Shown here: in pieces, positions 15,251 to 23,232 of the stretch | Numbering within the stretch: position 1 is the first letter of the stretch | Layout: the number at the start of each line of letters is the position of its first letter | Assembly (NCBI GenBank): GCA_020051695.1 | Contig: JAGVQM010000016.1 | Span: 51,411 to 115,410, forward strand | DNA from: Candidatus Zixiibacteriota bacterium | GTDB lineage: Bacteria > Zixibacteria > MSB-5A5 > WJJR01 > JAJRUJ01 | Length of the DNA stretch: 64,000 bases | Direction of reading: 5' to 3' | Made by a program: the position numbers and the translations under genes | The notes under the pieces: generated by a model | Database searches by the model: none | What the model saw: only the letters and a program-made list of their open reading frames with translations | What the model was told of the DNA's origin: nothing

Positions 15251-17779
15251 TTAAAATAAATCATCCAAATCGCCCGCCCCACCCGCGCCGCCGGGCATCC
15301 GGCCGTGCTCCTGCAAATAGTGCTGGATCAATTCGCTTTCCCGTTTCGTGTACATCGGATCTTCCTCATAGACAAAACATGTCGCCTTGCCGGGATCGGC
15401 CATACTTCTCTGCAAACTCGCCCGGAGATTGACTGCCCCGGTGATACATAATACTGCCTTATCGGCATCAAGCAACTGGAACACGCCCTCAGTTTCCGGG
15501 ACCTGGTTGACTTCCTCGCCGGTCAACGGCCGCCATTTTTCCGGCGGGAAAACGACGGGGGTGATCAGTTGTCGGAGATGGCATTCCAGACAGCGGCCCG
15601 CCTCGGCGCGGGCTGATTGTTCATCCAGAGTCTGTTCGATCAGCGTAAACGACGACACGCGGGTTTGTGAGTCGGCAACCGGCAGTTTGCACCGGGCACG
15701 GCGCAAGGACAGGGCATCGGACGATAACCGGGAAGTATTCAGCTTGTCGGACTGCGGCACGCTGTCATCCAGCCCCGTGCCGCCGAGATATTTATCGATA
15801 CTTTCGGCGGCGCGGCGGCCCTCGGCGATCGCCTCGATGACCGATGACGGGCCACGGACGGCATCACCGGCGGCAAAGACGCCTTTTGCCGCCGCGAGAT
15901 TCTGGTCGATCTTGATCGTACCACCCGGCTTTTTATTCAATCCGGGATGATCGGCGAAGAACTGTTGCTCGACTTCCTGGCCGATCGTGACGATTATTGC
16001 ATCCGCATCCAGATGTTCCGTTTCACTGTTATCGTACTGCGGGGCGAAGCGGCCTTGGTCATCGAAGACGCTCGTGCAGCGGACGAGGTCGATCCCGGTC
16101 ACGCGGCCATTGCCGGAGGTAAAACGCCGCGGTCCCCAGGACGGATGAATCGTGACACCCTCCTCGACGGCCTGTTGTATTTCCCATTCGTGGGCAGGCA
16201 TTTGCTCGCGGGATTCGAGGCAAACCAGATGAACGTCGCTCGCGCCCAATCGCCGCGCGGTCATTGCCGCATCGACAGCCACATTGCCGCCGCCGATGAT
16301 GACCACGCGGCCAGCCAATTTTGGTTCCCCACGCAGTTTGGCCGCATGCAGGAATTCCAAGCCGGGATGAATCCCGGGCAGGTCCGCATTTTCAATCGGC
16401 AGCGCTTTACTCTTTGATGTGCCCACCGCCAGCAGGATGGCATTAAAACCCTGTGCTTTTAATGAATCAAAATTGAAGCCATTACCGAACGGCCGGTTCA
16501 TTTGAAAGATGACACCGACATCCCGTAATATCTGCACATCGCGGTCGAGGATTTCCGGCGGCAGGCGGTATGCGGGAATTGCGTGCCGCAGCATCCCGCC
16601 GGGGGCCGGGGCGCGGTCGAAAACCTCGACCTGATGGCCCGCAAGTGTCAGAAAATACGCTGCCGATAACCCGGCTGGCCCTGAGCCGATGATAGCCACT
16701 CGTTTGCCGGTTTCCGGGTGTTTGCTGATGTTCGTCGTCCGGCAGCTCGAATGATCGGCGGCGAACCGTTTGGCCGCACAGATCGCGACCGGTTCGTCGA
16801 TGTCCCCCCGGCGGCAGTTATTCTCGCAGGGATGGAAACACACATACCCCAACACCCCCGGCAGCGGTGCGCGAGAACGGATCAACTCAATGGCCTCATC
16901 GTTGCGGCCCTGGGTCACCAGCCGCAGATAGCGGGGAATATCCACGCCCGCCGGACATTTTGAGACACAGGGCAGCGGCGCATCCCACCGCACCGCCGGG
17001 GCGCCCTCATTATCCCGCAGGGCGCCGGTCGGACACACCTCCACACAGGCGCCGCAAAAACGGCACTCGGCCTCGATGAGTTTCGGCCCGCGGACTGTCC
17101 CCACCCGGAACTGGCCGTCAACCCGGACGACCCCCAGGATATCGGCTTTCCGGACATCCCGGCAGACCCGCACACAGCGGGTGCAACTGATACACAAGTT
17201 GAAATCGCGTTCGAACAGCGGCTCGTCGGTCAGCACCGCGCGACCGGACGGCAGATATTTGGGTGTATCGCCGGGAATGCCGATATACTCGCTTACTTTC
17301 TGCAGTTCGCAATGCCCAAGCTTGACACAGCAGCGTTGATCGACCGGTACATTGGCGGAACAGGCCGTCCGGCTGCATCCCTCCTGCTGGGCACAGGTCA
17401 GGCAGGCATGCGGATGCTCGGCAAGGATTTTGGCCAGGGCACGCAGGCGGCGCTGTACGACCTCCGCTGTATCTGAATGAATGACCATGCCGTCAACGAC
17501 CATGGTGGAACAGGCATTGACCGGTTCGGCTTGTCCTTCGACGGCGACCAGACAGAGATTGCACCGGGCATGTTCACCGGCCCGCTGCCCCGCATTTGTG
17601 CCGGTGATGAATTCGGTGCCCTGCCAGATCGCGGCAGACAGCGCTACCTCCGTGGCGGGACCAAGATCGGGGTGCGCGCATAAACGCGGGATGTATACCG
17701 CCGCGCCGTCGGCGGCTTGCAGGATTGTCCGCCCGTTCGAACATTCTGTCGAGTGTCCGTCAATGGTTATTCTGGGCAT
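15251..17779 (-). CDS. bzdV: BzdV-like NAD(P)H:ferredoxin oxidoreductase with NuoG-like N-terminus
   Basis: A large (~842-residue) Fe-S flavoprotein proposed to reduce the ferredoxin that feeds benzoyl-CoA reductase. In order it has a 2Fe-2S/NuoG-like N-terminal domain (ARCNLCLVAVEG; HPHACLTCAQQEGC), two 4Fe-4S clusters (CISCTRCVRVCRD; CRFCGACVEVCPTGAL), and a GltD-type linker (CVSKCPAGVDIPRYL; CFHPCENNCRRG). FAD (VAIIGSGPAGLSAAYFL) and NAD(P) (VVIIGGGNVAVDAAMTARRL) sites follow, then a closing FAD motif (GVFAAGDAVRGP). The C-terminal ~70 residues (EGVFQLLDADKAVLCI, EEDPMYTKRESELIQHYL) resemble a degenerate GIY-YIG fold. I prefer the ATG at 17779 (MPRITIDG) with AAGGA upstream over 17806. Gene order after bzdM matches the Azoarcus bzd pattern. 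Symbol by analogy. Confidence 0.82.
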   Translation of the reverse strand: MPRITIDGHSTECSNGRTILQAADGAAVYIPRLCAHPDLGPATEVALSAAIWQGTEFITGTNAGQRAGEHARCNLCLVAVEGQAEPVNACSTMVVDGMVIHSDTAEVVQRRLRALAKILAEHPHACLTCAQQEGCSRTACSANVPVDQRCCVKLGHCELQKVSEYIGIPGDTPKYLPSGRAVLTDEPLFERDFNLCISCTRCVRVCRDVRKADILGVVRVDGQFRVGTVRGPKLIEAECRFCGACVEVCPTGALRDNEGAPAVRWDAPLPCVSKCPAGVDIPRYLRLVTQGRNDEAIELIRSRAPLPGVLGYVCFHPCENNCRRGDIDEPVAICAAKRFAADHSSCRTTNISKHPETGKRVAIIGSGPAGLSAAYFLTLAGHQVEVFDRAPAPGGMLRHAIPAYRLPPEILDRDVQILRDVGVIFQMNRPFGNGFNFDSLKAQGFNAILLAVGTSKSKALPIENADLPGIHPGLEFLHAAKLRGEPKLAGRVVIIGGGNVAVDAAMTARRLGASDVHLVCLESREQMPAHEWEIQQAVEEGVTIHPSWGPRRFTSGNGRVTGIDLVRCTSVFDDQGRFAPQYDNSETEHLDADAIIVTIGQEVEQQFFADHPGLNKKPGGTIKIDQNLAAAKGVFAAGDAVRGPSSVIEAIAEGRRAAESIDKYLGGTGLDDSVPQSDKLNTSRLSSDALSLRRARCKLPVADSQTRVSSFTLIEQTLDEQSARAEAGRCLECHLRQLITPVVFPPEKWRPLTGEEVNQVPETEGVFQLLDADKAVLCITGAVNLRASLQRSMADPGKATCFVYEEDPMYTKRESELIQHYLQEHGRMPGGAGGAGDLDDLF

Positions 17780-17853
17780 GGTTTCCTTCTCGCGCTCATC
17801 GACCACCCCGCTATGTTATTGCCTTCGTTTCGGGAGCACTCCCCCTCGACGGT

Positions 17854-18135
17854 CTACCACGAGTGCGAAATCGCCCCCGGGGTGCAGGCGGTCACGCACG
17901 GCAACGGCGGCCGGTCGGAAACCGGCTTGCACGGCCCGCAATCATATTTGACTTTCTTGCGATGGTCTCCTTTGATGGCCGCGACTTCGTCGTCATAGTC
18001 GTCAACGATGATCTCGAACATCCCAACCGGACAGGCGGACACGCAGCCATGGTGGCCGCATGCGATACACGAATCGGTATCAATGGTGATAAAGAACTCG
18101 CCGCTGCCGTCCATGTACCCGTAATTGGCTTTCAT
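17854..18135 (-). CDS. bzdM: Ferredoxin of the benzoyl-CoA reductase operon (BzdM-like)
   Basis: A 93-residue two-cluster ferredoxin. The first cluster motif is CIACGHHGCVSACPVG (residues ~24-39). The second is split: CGPC lies ~27 residues later and CVTACTPGA near the end, giving the asymmetric Cys spacing seen in the ferredoxins that serve benzoyl-CoA reductase. It should carry low-potential electrons to BzdNOPQ. Its ATG overlaps the stop of the bzdQ-like gene (ATGA) and bzdV follows. Position and size match bzdM of Azoarcus; the symbol is by analogy. Confidence 0.83.
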   Translation of the reverse strand: MKANYGYMDGSGEFFITIDTDSCIACGHHGCVSACPVGMFEIIVDDYDDEVAAIKGDHRKKVKYDCGPCKPVSDRPPLPCVTACTPGAISHSW

Positions 18136-19022
18136 TGCGCCGCCGCCTGTTTCCGTTCTTTCTCCACCAGGGCTTTGGCAAACAATGCTGCGCCCAGTGC
18201 CCCGGCGATCTGGGTATCATATTTTGATTTCAATGAATTTAAGCCGAGTTCTTTTTCCAGGCGCTTGACCACGCCGATATTTTTGGCAATCCCGCCGGTA
18301 ATGGCGAATTCTTTTTGCACCCCCACGCGTTCCAGGAGGGTATAGACACGGTGGGCCATCGCCGAACAATAGGCCGCCAACACTTTGCTTTTCGGCCAGC
18401 CCTCGCGCAATAACGAGGTGGCCTCCGATTTGGCAAAGACCACACAGGTGGAGGACACCGGCGGTGGTTCTTCCTCGACATCCAGCGATAATTCGCCAAC
18501 TTCTTCGATCGAAACCGCCAGCAGATCGGCGAAAACTTCCATGCCCCGGCCGGTGCCGGCGGCGCACTTGTCGTTCATCAGAAAGTTGGTCACCTTGCCA
18601 CGGTCGTCACAGAGGATCGCCTTGCAGTCCTGTCCGCCCATATCGAGGATCGTGCGCACGGACGGGCCGTACATCATATTGCCGCCCCGCGCATGGCAGG
18701 CGATTTCGGTGATGGCGCGGTTGGCAAAAGGCACGTTGACCCGGCCATAGCCGGTGCCCACGGTATAGGCCAGATCACCCATGGTCAGCGGTGTGCCCTC
18801 CAGCGCCCAGCTCATCGCCTTGCGCGCGCTGTCGGGGCTGTCCGAGCCGGTGCGCATATTGGAATAGGCATACAATTGGCCGTCGGCCATGATCACCGTC
18901 TGCGAGCTGACCGATCCGACATCGACGCCCGCAGTGATTAGATCCGCGTCTTTGGGGTTCATGCTCTCGTCGTGCCAATTGTATTCTTTCCAACGCCAGA
19001 ATTCTTTTCTCTTTTCGGCCAT
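18132..19022 (-). CDS. bzdQ: Benzoyl-CoA reductase ATPase/electron-activating subunit (BzdQ-like)
   Basis: A 296-residue ASKHA-fold ATPase of the BadF/BcrA/HgdC family. It binds ATP and a 4Fe-4S cluster at the interface with its partner subunit and drives electrons into the catalytic half. TAGVDVGSVSSQTVIM (~30-45) is phosphate loop 1, TILDMGGQDCKAI is phosphate loop 2, and TGGIAKN is the adenosine motif. The two Fe-S cysteines are in NDKCAAGTGRG and SSTCVVFAKSE. An N-terminal Trp-rich extension precedes the ATPase core, unlike the neighbouring paralogue. The start overlaps the upstream stop (TGATG). Two non-identical ATPase subunits distinguish class I benzoyl-CoA reductase from 2-hydroxyacyl-CoA dehydratase activators, which are homodimers. 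The P/Q assignment is by size and order. Confidence 0.85.
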   Translation of the reverse strand: MAEKRKEFWRWKEYNWHDESMNPKDADLITAGVDVGSVSSQTVIMADGQLYAYSNMRTGSDSPDSARKAMSWALEGTPLTMGDLAYTVGTGYGRVNVPFANRAITEIACHARGGNMMYGPSVRTILDMGGQDCKAILCDDRGKVTNFLMNDKCAAGTGRGMEVFADLLAVSIEEVGELSLDVEEEPPPVSSTCVVFAKSEATSLLREGWPKSKVLAAYCSAMAHRVYTLLERVGVQKEFAITGGIAKNIGVVKRLEKELGLNSLKSKYDTQIAGALGAALFAKALVEKERKQAAAQ

Positions 19023-19795
19023 CAGTTGCTCCTTTCCCCGGCAATGAGCGCGGCCCCCAGCGCTCCGATAAACTCGGCATGCTCCGGCACCGTGACGTTC
19101 GTTTCCAGTCCCCGGCTGAGCGCATCGACAAAACCGGGATTGTTCGAAACCCCGCCGATCAATGCGACGTCATTGTTGATCCCCACCCGGCGCACCATGG
19201 AGACGATGCGGCTGGCGATGGCATCATGCACGGCGCGCGCAATATCCGATTTCGGCGTCTTGGCATGGACCAGCGAGACAACTTCGCTTTCGGCAAATAC
19301 GGCGCATTGCGCGTTCATCGGGATGGCCTTGGATGATTGCAGTGAAAGCCGGCCGAATTCCTCCAACGGCACTTCCAGGGCCCGGGCCACCGCCTCGGTG
19401 AACGATCCGGCGCCGGCGGCGCATTTCTCGTTGATCGCAAAATCATCGACTTTGCCGGTTGCGGAGCATTTGACCGCACGGCCTTCCTCCGCGCCGACGT
19501 CGATGACTGTGCGGACATTCGGCATCAGATGATTTATTCCCCGGGCCGCGGCGCTCACCTCGGTGATCGAATCTTTCGCCCTGGGCGCATTCTTGCGCCC
19601 GGCGCCGGTGGCAAAGACGTTTTGCACATCGCTTTCGGCCACTCCGGCCTGCGCCAGCGCCGCGGCATAGGCCTTCTCGGCCGCTGCGAGCGGCTCAAAA
19701 CCCGCCTCTTCCCGAGTCCGGACGACCACCCGGCCGTCTTTGAATAACAGGACCTTGATGAATTTGGCCCCCATATCAATTCCTGCTGTCAGCAT
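19022..19795 (-). CDS. bzdP: Benzoyl-CoA reductase ATPase/electron-activating subunit (BzdP-like)
   Basis: A 257-residue BadF/BcrA/HgdC-family ATPase, paralogous to the next gene. It has TAGIDMGAKFIKVLLF (loop 1), TVIDVGAEEGRAV (loop 2) and IGGVSNNPGF (adenosine site). Fe-S ligands lie in NEKCAAGAGSF and NAQCAVFAESE. I set the start at 19795 because GGGAG precedes this ATG and the protein then begins right before the ATPase motif; an earlier in-frame GTG at 19813 lacks support. It forms a heterodimer with the BzdQ-like protein to couple ATP hydrolysis to electron transfer onto the aromatic ring. Confidence 0.85.
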   Translation of the reverse strand: MLTAGIDMGAKFIKVLLFKDGRVVVRTREEAGFEPLAAAEKAYAAALAQAGVAESDVQNVFATGAGRKNAPRAKDSITEVSAAARGINHLMPNVRTVIDVGAEEGRAVKCSATGKVDDFAINEKCAAGAGSFTEAVARALEVPLEEFGRLSLQSSKAIPMNAQCAVFAESEVVSLVHAKTPKSDIARAVHDAIASRIVSMVRRVGINNDVALIGGVSNNPGFVDALSRGLETNVTVPEHAEFIGALGAALIAGERSN

Positions 19796-19825
19796 ATATT
19801 CTCCCTTTACCAACCGGGCCGGACA

Positions 19826-21139
19826 TCATGCCGTCGCCACGGTCTTTTGTATTTGCAGTCCGAGCGTTTCCATAAACGAATCGATACGCGCCATCACCCG
19901 TTTTTCATCGAATTCGCGCTCGTCACCCATATTCCCCTCGAAAGTCATCACCGGTGTCCCGGTGGCGGCGATCCCCAGCCGGTTTTCCATGATCCCGCAG
20001 GAAAGCCCCTCGCAACCCCGGTTGAGATGCAGCATCACGCCGTCCAGCTTCCATTGTTTGACGATTTGCATCATCATCTCGGTTTTCAGGTTCGGGTGAT
20101 AGAAATGCTGCCATTCGGGTTTGGCCAGGTTCCAGTCGGCCAGGATCCTTAACGCCTGGTCGCGGGTAGTGATCGTCTCCCCGCGCTGCATGGAAGTCTT
20201 TCGCGGCGCCCAGGAACCATCGGGTTTGGTCTCCCACAGCCCGATCAGGCCGAAGGTATACAATGAACCGATGGAAATTGCGCCGTACTGTTCGAGATAG
20301 CGAAAGACCTTCAAAAATCCCCATGGCGGCTGGGTATCGGACATCAACCGGCAGCGTTCGTTGGGCAGCGCGGCGATGTTATTATCGACGCGGTATTTTA
20401 CCTCATCGCGCAATTCCTCGTAGAAATCGGCGACTTCTTTGGAGTGTTTGGACAGGGTGCCGTGGACATACAGCGAGTACATCGATTTTTCATCGAGCGG
20501 CGCGGGTTTGGCCATGTTCAGCAGACAGACCTCCGCCCAGACTGAAGTCGAGCGTTGTTCGTTTTCCACCGCTTCGATCAACAGGTCGTCTTGATACTTG
20601 CGGCCGGTGGTTTTTTCCAGCCATTCGATGGCCTCATGCATCTGGTTGACGACGAACATCAGCCGGTTTTCGGTGAGGTCCTTGTACGGCCCGACCGAAA
20701 CATCGATGCAGAAATACGGAATTTTCTTGTACTCGGCGACATGCTGGTACCATTTGGCATGCGAGCAGCAGATGTGGTCCTGATAACAAAAATCAGGTTT
20801 GGGGTATTCGCCGCCGAAGGCATACTTATTCAGGTACATCGACCCCCAGTAATTGCGCATGTAACTGCACAAATCGCGCGCCCAGCCCTTCGCTTCCGCG
20901 GCCTCGAGGCACTCCGTGGACAAAGAGCGGTCGAAAGCAATCGATGCGCCGTATGGTTCGCCGGTGATGTTGTAGACATCGCGGCCCAGCCCGGCCGGGA
21001 TGGCGTCGAACGCCCAGGCGCCGCCGGTCCAGCGCAGCCCCCCCTTGTCGTGCGCCTGCTGGTAGTTCTGGTAATAATTAAGCCGGAGCTCTTTGGCCTT
21101 CTTCCAGCTTTTGAGCGGTTCTGTTTTATATTCTGCCAT
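19826..21139 (-). CDS. bzdO: Benzoyl-CoA reductase catalytic-half subunit (BzdO/BcrB-like)
   Basis: A 437-residue member of the HgdB/BcrB family (2-hydroxyacyl-CoA dehydratase D-component fold). Landmarks are [19 protein letters not shown] (~120-138), [15 protein letters not shown] near residue 380 and [15 protein letters not shown] near the C-terminus, the regions that hold Fe-S and substrate contacts in this family. It pairs with the BzdN-like subunit to form the substrate-reducing half. AAGGAG precedes the ATG. Finding two different D-component subunits together with two different ATPases is the pattern of a class I aromatic ring reductase. Activity on benzoyl-CoA versus a substituted analogue (for example 3-methylbenzoyl-CoA) is not determinable here. 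Confidence 0.86.
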   Translation of the reverse strand: MAEYKTEPLKSWKKAKELRLNYYQNYQQAHDKGGLRWTGGAWAFDAIPAGLGRDVYNITGEPYGASIAFDRSLSTECLEAAEAKGWARDLCSYMRNYWGSMYLNKYAFGGEYPKPDFCYQDHICCSHAKWYQHVAEYKKIPYFCIDVSVGPYKDLTENRLMFVVNQMHEAIEWLEKTTGRKYQDDLLIEAVENEQRSTSVWAEVCLLNMAKPAPLDEKSMYSLYVHGTLSKHSKEVADFYEELRDEVKYRVDNNIAALPNERCRLMSDTQPPWGFLKVFRYLEQYGAISIGSLYTFGLIGLWETKPDGSWAPRKTSMQRGETITTRDQALRILADWNLAKPEWQHFYHPNLKTEMMMQIVKQWKLDGVMLHLNRGCEGLSCGIMENRLGIAATGTPVMTFEGNMGDEREFDEKRVMARIDSFMETLGLQIQKTVATA

Positions 21140-21166
21140 AGTATCTCCTTCACCGATAACGGACCG

Positions 21167-22291
21167 CTAAAACAGGTCCTCCTCGCCGACCATCTCCAGA
21201 AAGGCCTCGACCCGAATGCGGAACGGTCCCAGCGGCACAGTGACGTCAAATTCCAGGAACAAGCAGGGAATGCCGTTTTCCTCAAGGTATTTTCGCAGCA
21301 TCGGGATGTCGCATTCGTGCGGATCGCAGAACTTCTGCTGGATGATAATGGCGCCGTCGACTTTTGCATCTTTAGCCATTTTCAGAATATGCGGAAACCG
21401 CGTGCGTTCCTCCCAATCTTTCGAGGGACACGCCGGGCGGTCGATATAGCGGTTGGCAATGCTCTGCAGCAGGTCGCCGTTGACCTCGGTCGAGTTCCAG
21501 AAATACCGTGAGCCGGTGCAATGATCGTCGGCAACGATCGTGGCGCCGACTGATTCGACCATTTTGATGAAGGCGGTGTCGTCATCCTCAGATCCGACAA
21601 TCATCAGCCGCGCGCCGGTGTTGCGATCCAGTTTTCGGTTTTTCAACTCGGGCAGGATACGTTTCAGTTCGACATTGTGGTCTTTTTTGTCGACGAAAAA
21701 CGAGGAAGCGACCATGACCATGGCCTCCAGACCGGTCAACGGCGGGTCGGGCGCATGGCGCAGGGCATAGATTTCACGCATCAGCCGCCGGTTTTCGTTA
21801 TACAGTTCGACCGCCTCACGCAGGGAATCATCGGGAATCAACTTTCCCCGCCATTTTTCCAGCGCTTCTTTGAACTGCGCGAACTCGCCTTTCAAGTAGG
21901 GCCGGGCATGCACGGTCTGGACTTTGGCGGGAAAAGGCAGGTAGTAGGAAAAATCGACCGGCACATGGTTCTCCCACGAGGTATAAGACTGGCGCAGGTG
22001 CAAGCACGAATGGGAGATCATGATGCCTTTCATATATTTGTAGCGACCTTTCAACCCCTGAGCCAGGACATCCCGGCAAAACGGGCAAAACATCCCGAAA
22101 ATGTGCGGCTCGGTGACATCCTGCGGTTCATGCGAACCCAGCATGCGCACCGGCAGACACCCCGCCGCATAGATCAGCTCCTCCGGGGCATAGCTGCAGA
22201 AACAGCCGACCACCTCACCCCCGGTTTTGGCCAGCCACTCCCGCGCATAGTCATGCCGCTTTTCATACCAGTTGAAAAATTGAGTAAACAT
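21167..22291 (-). CDS. bzdN: Benzoyl-CoA reductase catalytic-half subunit (BzdN/BcrC-like)
   Basis: A 374-residue HgdB/BcrC-family subunit. The N-terminal VVGCFCSYAPEELIYAAGC (~32-50) contains cysteines conserved in the family; MFCPFCRDVL, DDHCTGSRYFWN and QQKFCDPHECDIPML follow. It is the smaller of the two catalytic-half subunits. The ATG at 22291 has AGGAGG just upstream; a longer reading frame extends into the tetR gene and is not used. It lies 16 bases after the TetR-type regulator, so it is almost certainly transcribed from the same promoter. Confidence 0.86.
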   Translation of the reverse strand: MFTQFFNWYEKRHDYAREWLAKTGGEVVGCFCSYAPEELIYAAGCLPVRMLGSHEPQDVTEPHIFGMFCPFCRDVLAQGLKGRYKYMKGIMISHSCLHLRQSYTSWENHVPVDFSYYLPFPAKVQTVHARPYLKGEFAQFKEALEKWRGKLIPDDSLREAVELYNENRRLMREIYALRHAPDPPLTGLEAMVMVASSFFVDKKDHNVELKRILPELKNRKLDRNTGARLMIVGSEDDDTAFIKMVESVGATIVADDHCTGSRYFWNSTEVNGDLLQSIANRYIDRPACPSKDWEERTRFPHILKMAKDAKVDGAIIIQQKFCDPHECDIPMLRKYLEENGIPCLFLEFDVTVPLGPFRIRVEAFLEMVGEEDLF

Positions 22292-22307
22292 ACGCCTCCT
22301 ATGGTGG

Positions 22308-22913
22308 CTACATCTTGTTGATTCCGTTGAGAAAGACTTCGGCCAGGTGTCCGGATAATTTCCGGATATCGGCGTTTTTTTGCGGGTCGTACCACATGTA
22401 CACCCAGTTAAGCGAACCAAACAGGAATAACGCGGCCAGGTCGGCACGTTTTTTCGCACCCCCGATACATTGGGCAACGATGTCGCGGACCAGCCGATAG
22501 TATTCCTGCCGGATGGTCAGTACTTCATCATAGTATTTTCCGGACAGGGATTCGATCTCATGCACACAGACTTTCAGGTCGTTCATATTCGTGATAAAAA
22601 ACTCGAAATGGTTGTCGATGACCGCGCGGAGCCGTTCCTCCGGTGTCGCACACTGCTCACACCGTTTTTTCAGGGTTTCAACCAGCGTGGCAAAGGTGTG
22701 GCGCTGCAGGGCAAAGAGCAGTTCGTCTTTGCCGGAAAAATAATAATAAATGCCGGAGAGGTTGATCCTGGCCGCCGCGGCCACGTCACGGACCGAGGCG
22801 CCTGCGTAGCCGTCGCGGGCGATGATTTTCGACGCGGCCTTCAGGATCGTGGCCAGGCGTTTTTCGTACTGGCTGTTGCGCCGTTCCGGCCTGGCCTTGT
22901 TCCGGTTCACCAC
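22308..22913 (-). CDS. TetR-family transcriptional regulator, first gene of the benzoyl-CoA reductase operon
   Basis: A 201-residue TetR-type repressor. The N-terminal HTH is clear (ILKAASKIIARDGYAGAS, VRDVAAAARINLSGIYYYF, SGKDELLFALQ). The C-terminal part is a ligand-binding helical domain, with a WVYMWYDPQKNADIRKLSGH stretch typical of CoA-ester-responsive TetR proteins of fatty-acid and aromatic operons. The start is a GTG with GGGAGG ten bases upstream. It lies between the predicted promoter/operator and bzdN, so it should regulate its own operon. A CoA thioester such as benzoyl-CoA is the likely ligand; that is inference. Characterised Azoarcus bzd clusters use a different, XRE-type regulator (BzdR). 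Confidence 0.9.
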   Translation of the reverse strand: MVNRNKARPERRNSQYEKRLATILKAASKIIARDGYAGASVRDVAAAARINLSGIYYYFSGKDELLFALQRHTFATLVETLKKRCEQCATPEERLRAVIDNHFEFFITNMNDLKVCVHEIESLSGKYYDEVLTIRQEYYRLVRDIVAQCIGGAKKRADLAALFLFGSLNWVYMWYDPQKNADIRKLSGHLAEVFLNGINKM

Positions 22914-22947
22914 CGCGTCCGAACCTCCCCCGATCAGACGTTTAATC

Positions 22948-22959
22948 GAACGTTCGTTC
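22948..22959. promoter_or_regulatory. TetR-type operator
   Basis: GAACG-TT-CGTTC forms an inverted repeat, with an overlapping perfect 10-bp palindrome CGAACGTTCG at 22947-22956. It starts three bases after the -10 box, so a bound repressor would cover the transcription start. The form matches typical TetR-family operators. Confidence 0.78.
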
Positions 22960-22961
22960 TA

Positions 22962-22990
22962 ATTATACAGCCGCCCCCCGGGTCCGTCAA
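22962..22990 (-). promoter_or_regulatory. Sigma70-type promoter of the tetR-bzd operon
   Basis: Read on the minus strand, TTGACG (22990-22985) and TATAAT (22967-22962) are separated by exactly 17 bases. This is one mismatch from the full consensus and lies ~50 bases before the tetR start codon. Confidence 0.85.
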
Positions 22991-23232
22991 GCGAATTTTC
23001 CATCATCATCACAGAATAATATGGAGAGATACAGTCCACGAATTCGCCGAGTATAACTGTGCTTTGGACTTCATGGAAGATATATGTAACTAAAGGAAAA
23101 ATATCCTATCCCGATGTGAACATCCGGCAGTGGCCGCAATCTGCACTGCCGCCGGGTTAAGCATGCTCCATGTGATCGAAACCGTCTCCCCTCCGCGGCG
23201 GGGAGCGGCAGTCCGACTGTGCCGAACACAAA

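Noticed and set aside
20555..21511. 318-codon + strand frame opposite bzdO and bzdN
   Set aside because: It runs antisense across two recognised genes, with no ribosome site or domain pattern.
18132..22291. 2-hydroxyacyl-CoA dehydratase with its activator
   Set aside because: That system has one homodimeric ATPase. Here two distinct ATPase subunits, a BzdM-type ferredoxin and a BzdV-type reductase point to a ring reductase.
23140..23232. Terminator downstream of the asparagine-synthetase-like gene
   Set aside because: A GC-rich CTCCCC/GGGGAG hairpin is present but no T run follows on the minus strand.
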